Source: Arthrobacter castelli DSM 16402 (GTDB taxonomy: Bacteria; Actinomycetota; Actinomycetes; Actinomycetales; Micrococcaceae). From it: 64,000 nucleotides of DNA. The notes under the pieces were generated by a model that was not told the DNA's origin, did no database searches, and worked only from the letters and a program-made list of their open reading frames with translations. Both the position numbers and the translations under genes were made by a program. The stretch spans positions 62,001-126,000 of the forward strand of contig NZ_AUMN01000001.1 of the NCBI RefSeq assembly GCF_000430705.1, in the 5' to 3' direction. Every line of letters starts with the position of its first letter. The stretch's first letter is position 1. Shown here piece by piece: positions 61,576-64,000 of the stretch.

Positions 61576-61583
61576 TATAGAAT
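61576..61583 (+). promoter_or_regulatory. Possible -10 element before the alkylation-repair operon
   Basis: TATAGAAT at 61576-61583 lies about 93 nt before the first methyltransferase gene and resembles a -10 box. A TTACCG-like -35 candidate lies about 18 nt upstream. It is a weak call; no Ada-type box was seen. Confidence 0.25.
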
Positions 61584-61675
61584 CGGCAGACTATCTGCCA
61601 CGGAACGGCTCCGGCGGGGCACAATTTGGATGTGCCGGGCTGCGGGTTGTATCCGATGGCCATGGAGGACTCGGC

Positions 61676-62173
61676 ATGAAAACGCACACCACTATTGACT
61701 CGCCAATCGGGATGCTCACTCTGGTGAATACCGACGGCGTGCTCAGCGCTGCCTATATGGGCGAGCAAGCCCGGATGCCAAACCGCGATAGTTTCGGCTC
61801 GAGCACCAGCGCCGGTTTCGAAGCTGCGACAGAGCAATTGAATGAATACTTCGCCGGCGATCGACAGGAATTCTCCCTGCCGATGGCTCCGGAGGGCAGC
61901 CCTTTCCAGCAGCGGGTATGGCAGCTCCTCACGGAAATTCCCTACGGCCAGACCCGGACGTACGGGCAACTGGCGGACGAGTTGGGCAACCGGCACATCG
62001 TTCGTGCGGTGGGATCGGCGAACGGCAGAAATCCCATCAGTATTATTGTTCCGTGCCATCGAGTCATTGGCGCTGACGGTTCGCTGACCGGTTACGGCGG
62101 GGGACTGGAGAGGAAAAGGTTCCTGCTGGATTTGGAGAACCCCGCACGTACACATGAACCGGCGCTCTTCTAA
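61676..62173 (+). CDS. ogt: Methylated-DNA-[protein]-cysteine S-methyltransferase (Ogt), copy 1
   Basis: A 165-residue DNA repair protein that removes alkyl groups from O6-alkylguanine in a suicide reaction. The acceptor Cys is in IIVPCHRVIGADG, preceded by the helix-turn-helix/Arg-finger region YGQTRTYGQLADELGN and AVGSANGRNP. The start TIDSPIGMLTLV fits the family. GGAGGAC supports the ATG at 61676. It is the first of four overlapping or close genes: methyltransferase, sigma factor, methyltransferase, AlkB. Confidence 0.93.
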   Translation: MKTHTTIDSPIGMLTLVNTDGVLSAAYMGEQARMPNRDSFGSSTSAGFEAATEQLNEYFAGDRQEFSLPMAPEGSPFQQRVWQLLTEIPYGQTRTYGQLADELGNRHIVRAVGSANGRNPISIIVPCHRVIGADGSLTGYGGGLERKRFLLDLENPARTHEPALF

Positions 62174-62711
62174 CCGCATGGAGCCATCGCATATACCCAC
62201 GACGCCATCGCAGGCACCTACCGCGGCTGGTCTCGAGCCGTTCGAACACGTGGTCGCGGAGCACGGACGCACCGTCCTGCGTGTTTGCCGGGCGATCCTT
62301 GGACCGCACGAGGCGGAGGATGCCTGGTCGGAAACTTTCCTCGCGGCACTGCGCGCCTACCCTGAGCTCGATCCGAGCACGAATGTTCAGGCGTGGCTGG
62401 TCACTATTGCCAAGCGGAAGGCGATTGACCAGCGCCGCGCAGCGGCGCGGAACCCTGTACCGGTGAATTCTTTGCCCGATCAGCCCGGAGGCGCCGGAAT
62501 CCCGGATTCTCCTGACGGGCAGCTCTGGAAGGCCGTGGGCGCATTACCGCGAAAGCAACGGGAAGCGATCGCATATCACTATTTGGCGGGCATGCCTTAC
62601 ATCGAGGTGGCCGGACTGCTCGGCAACTCCGAGTCGGCCGCCCGGCGTGCCGCAGCCGATGGAATGAAGAATCTTCGAAGCAGTTACCAGGGAGCCAGAG
62701 ACGATGAGTGA
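62154..62711 (+). CDS. Sigma-70 family (ECF-like) RNA polymerase sigma factor
   Basis: A sigma factor of up to 185 residues. Region 2 is visible as EHGRTVLRVCRAILGPHEAEDAWSETF and VQAWLVTIAKRKAIDQRR, and region 4 as GALPRKQREAIAYHYLAGMPYIEVAGLLG. The start is ATG 62154 (overlapping the first methyltransferase) or 62178. It overlaps the second methyltransferase gene by 8 nt. No separate anti-sigma gene is visible. Being within a DNA alkylation repair operon, it may activate this operon upon damage, which is inference. Confidence 0.85.
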   Translation: MNRRSSNRMEPSHIPTTPSQAPTAAGLEPFEHVVAEHGRTVLRVCRAILGPHEAEDAWSETFLAALRAYPELDPSTNVQAWLVTIAKRKAIDQRRAAARNPVPVNSLPDQPGGAGIPDSPDGQLWKAVGALPRKQREAIAYHYLAGMPYIEVAGLLGNSESAARRAAADGMKNLRSSYQGARDDE

Positions 62712-63339
62712 CTTAGACGGTACCGCTAGGGACAGCTGGCAGGACCCTGACAGCGCAATCATCCGCCAATTGAGCGAGGACGACGACGTCAGCCGCCTCC
62801 ACGAGCGGCTGGCAGCCGCGGCCCAAAGCGCCGGTGTACTCGATGTTGCCTACGACACTGTTGATACACCTGTCGGCACACTTCTGCTGGCAACTACGGA
62901 AGAGGGGTTGGTCCGGGTTGCCTACCCGATCCAGGGCCATGATGCGGTGCTGGCACAACTGGCCTCGGACATCAGTCCACGGATTCTGCATGCCCCTGAG
63001 CAGCTCAGGGAGCCGACTCGCCAACTGGATGAGTACTTTGCGGGCCGCCGGAGACAGTTCGATTTGCAGCTGGACAACCGGCTCTCCCCGGGCTTCCGCC
63101 GGAGCGTGCTGTCGCAATTGCCGGGGATCGGCTATGGCAGCACTGTCAGTTATGGAGAGTTGGCGGCCATGGCGGGAAATCCCAAGGCGGCGCGCGCCGT
63201 CGGCACGGCCTGCGGCGCTAACCCGCTGCCCGTCGTCGTGCCCTGTCACAGGGTTGTCCGCTCTGACGGGTCAGCAGGCGGGTACGCCGGGGGGCCTGAA
63301 GCCAAGGAAGCCCTGCTGAAACTGGAAGGAGCTGCCTAG
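62704..63339 (+). CDS. Methylated-DNA-[protein]-cysteine S-methyltransferase (Ogt), copy 2 with N-terminal extension
   Basis: A 211-residue paralogue of copy 1. Residues 1-45 form an acidic helical extension (DPDSAIIRQLSEDDDVSRLH) not found in copy 1. The methyltransferase part starts at VAYDTVDTPVGTLLLAT and has the acceptor Cys in PVVVPCHRVVRSDGS. The start overlaps the sigma factor by 8 nt, so the two are made together. The acidic helix could bind the sigma factor, making this protein an alkylation-sensitive partner; that is a hypothesis. Confidence 0.9.
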   Translation: MSDLDGTARDSWQDPDSAIIRQLSEDDDVSRLHERLAAAAQSAGVLDVAYDTVDTPVGTLLLATTEEGLVRVAYPIQGHDAVLAQLASDISPRILHAPEQLREPTRQLDEYFAGRRRQFDLQLDNRLSPGFRRSVLSQLPGIGYGSTVSYGELAAMAGNPKAARAVGTACGANPLPVVVPCHRVVRSDGSAGGYAGGPEAKEALLKLEGAA

Positions 63340-63340
63340 G

Positions 63341-64000
63341 ATGAGCGGCATGCTGTTACCACGCGAACACAACGAGGTCGCACCAGGCGCGGTGCACGTG
63401 CCGGACTGGCTTGATGGCGCGGAACAACGACGGATCGTTGAGGCGTGCCGCCGCTGGGCGGTTGGCCCGGTACCGATGCGTTCCGCCCGTCTGCCAGGTG
63501 GCCGCCGGATGTCGGTCCAGACTGTTTGCCTGGGCTGGCATTGGCAACCGTACAAGTACAGCAGGACGGCCGACGACGCCGGGGGAGGGCAGGTTGCCGA
63601 GCTGCCGGAATGGATGGCTGAACTGGGGCGCAGGGCCGTGAGCGCCGCCTACCGGGACGAGGATGCGGGACGGGAATATTGTCCGGACACTGCCCTGATT
63701 AACTACTACGACGACGCGGCTGCCATGGGGATGCACCAGGACAAGGACGAGAAAACCGATGCCCCAGTCGTTTCGCTCAGCATCGGTGACAATTGCGTGT
63801 TCAGGTTCGGAAACACAGAAACGCGGACCAAGCCATACACCGACGTCGAACTCCACTCCGGAGACCTGTTCGTGTTCGGCGGGCCCAGCCGGTTCGCCTA
63901 CCATGGCGTGCCGAAAACGTACCCGGGGACGTCGGATCCGGAGTGCGGGATGAAACAAGGGAGGATCAATATCACCATGCGCAGAACCGGCATGGAGTGA
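63341..64000 (+). CDS. alkB: AlkB-type alpha-ketoglutarate-dependent dioxygenase
   Basis: A 219-residue Fe(II)/2-oxoglutarate dioxygenase that reverses N1-methyladenine and N3-methylcytosine damage. The iron ligands are MHQDKDE (HxD) and RFAYHGVPK (His), and the 2-oxoglutarate-binding Arg is in GRINITMRRTG. ALINYYDDAAAMG matches the family's substrate loop. It starts 1 nt after the second methyltransferase stop, and its stop is the last codon of the window, so the operon could extend further. Confidence 0.93.
   Translation: MSGMLLPREHNEVAPGAVHVPDWLDGAEQRRIVEACRRWAVGPVPMRSARLPGGRRMSVQTVCLGWHWQPYKYSRTADDAGGGQVAELPEWMAELGRRAVSAAYRDEDAGREYCPDTALINYYDDAAAMGMHQDKDEKTDAPVVSLSIGDNCVFRFGNTETRTKPYTDVELHSGDLFVFGGPSRFAYHGVPKTYPGTSDPECGMKQGRINITMRRTGME

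Noticed and set aside
1-64000. tRNA, rRNA or riboswitch genes
   Set aside because: Reading intergenic regions I found no cloverleaf or known leader pattern; a covariance search was not possible, so small RNAs may be missed.

Overview
The window reads as chromosome of a high-GC Gram-positive actinobacterium, most like Micrococcaceae (Arthrobacter and relatives). The signs are GTG starts, menaquinone genes, a Tat-exported PhoX phosphatase, HNH/DUF222 proteins, an EspI-like MinD ATPase, actinobacterial-type HrpA and a complete phenylacetate (paa) regulon. The family assignment is inferred from gene content and style. No tRNA, rRNA, CRISPR array, integrase or transposase was seen.

Layout. 1-2173: polar amino-acid ABC transporter, first gene cut by the window edge. 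2248-7382: menD, phoX and menC on the minus strand. 7560-10712: PAP2-like membrane protein facing an MFS/MBL-hydrolase pair. 10748-15014: branched-chain 2-oxoacid dehydrogenase genes (E1 alpha, E1 beta, E2) divergent from an Lrp/AsnC regulator. 15103-18103: orphan EspI-like ATPase divergent from two small envelope genes. 18128-23080: paaABCDE plus a PaaG-like isomerase. 23300-26479: coiled-coil membrane protein, PspA/IM30, PadR regulator and two tandem HAAS-type membrane proteins. 26578-29015: paaI, paaK and a TetR regulator (paaR). 29106-31584: PIN protein facing a RelA/SpoT-type synthetase, then a membrane protein. 31646-34329: paaZ divergent from a second hotdog thioesterase. 34351-36647: phosphatase-acetyltransferase fusion and a 5'-3' exonuclease. 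36655-39466: beta-oxidation-like paa genes (thiolase, hydratase, dehydrogenase). 40089-43442: accessory stretch opening with a truncated DUF222 gene. 43443-45109: FAD monooxygenase/TetR pair around a perfect palindrome. 45142-50259: lipoprotein, hrpA and a small membrane protein. 50316-52015: WYL regulator and DJ-1/PfpI protein. 52023-56229: DUF4129/MoxR/DUF58 operon. 56496-59226: TrpX-type ABC transporter. 59558-61471: intact DUF222/HNH gene. 61676-64000: alkylation-repair operon (Ogt, sigma factor, Ogt, AlkB).

How it fits together. The paa genes in three blocks cover the aerobic phenylacetyl-CoA route: ligase, epoxidase, isomerase, ring hydrolase/dehydrogenase, and hydratase, dehydrogenase and thiolase. 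The blocks are tied together by four copies of an 18-bp operator-like motif, one before each paa operon, with the TetR gene itself inside one of these operons. Other local circuits can be read from palindromes: Lrp-bkd, TetR-monooxygenase, PadR-HAAS, and a Pho box before phoX.

The most unusual features are a palindromic dispersed repeat read in the same frame inside two unrelated proteins (HrpA and PaaE), a pair of uncharacterised two-helix membrane proteins shared by the EspI-like locus and the hrpA region, the phosphatase-GNAT fusion, and the sigma-factor-containing DNA-repair operon.
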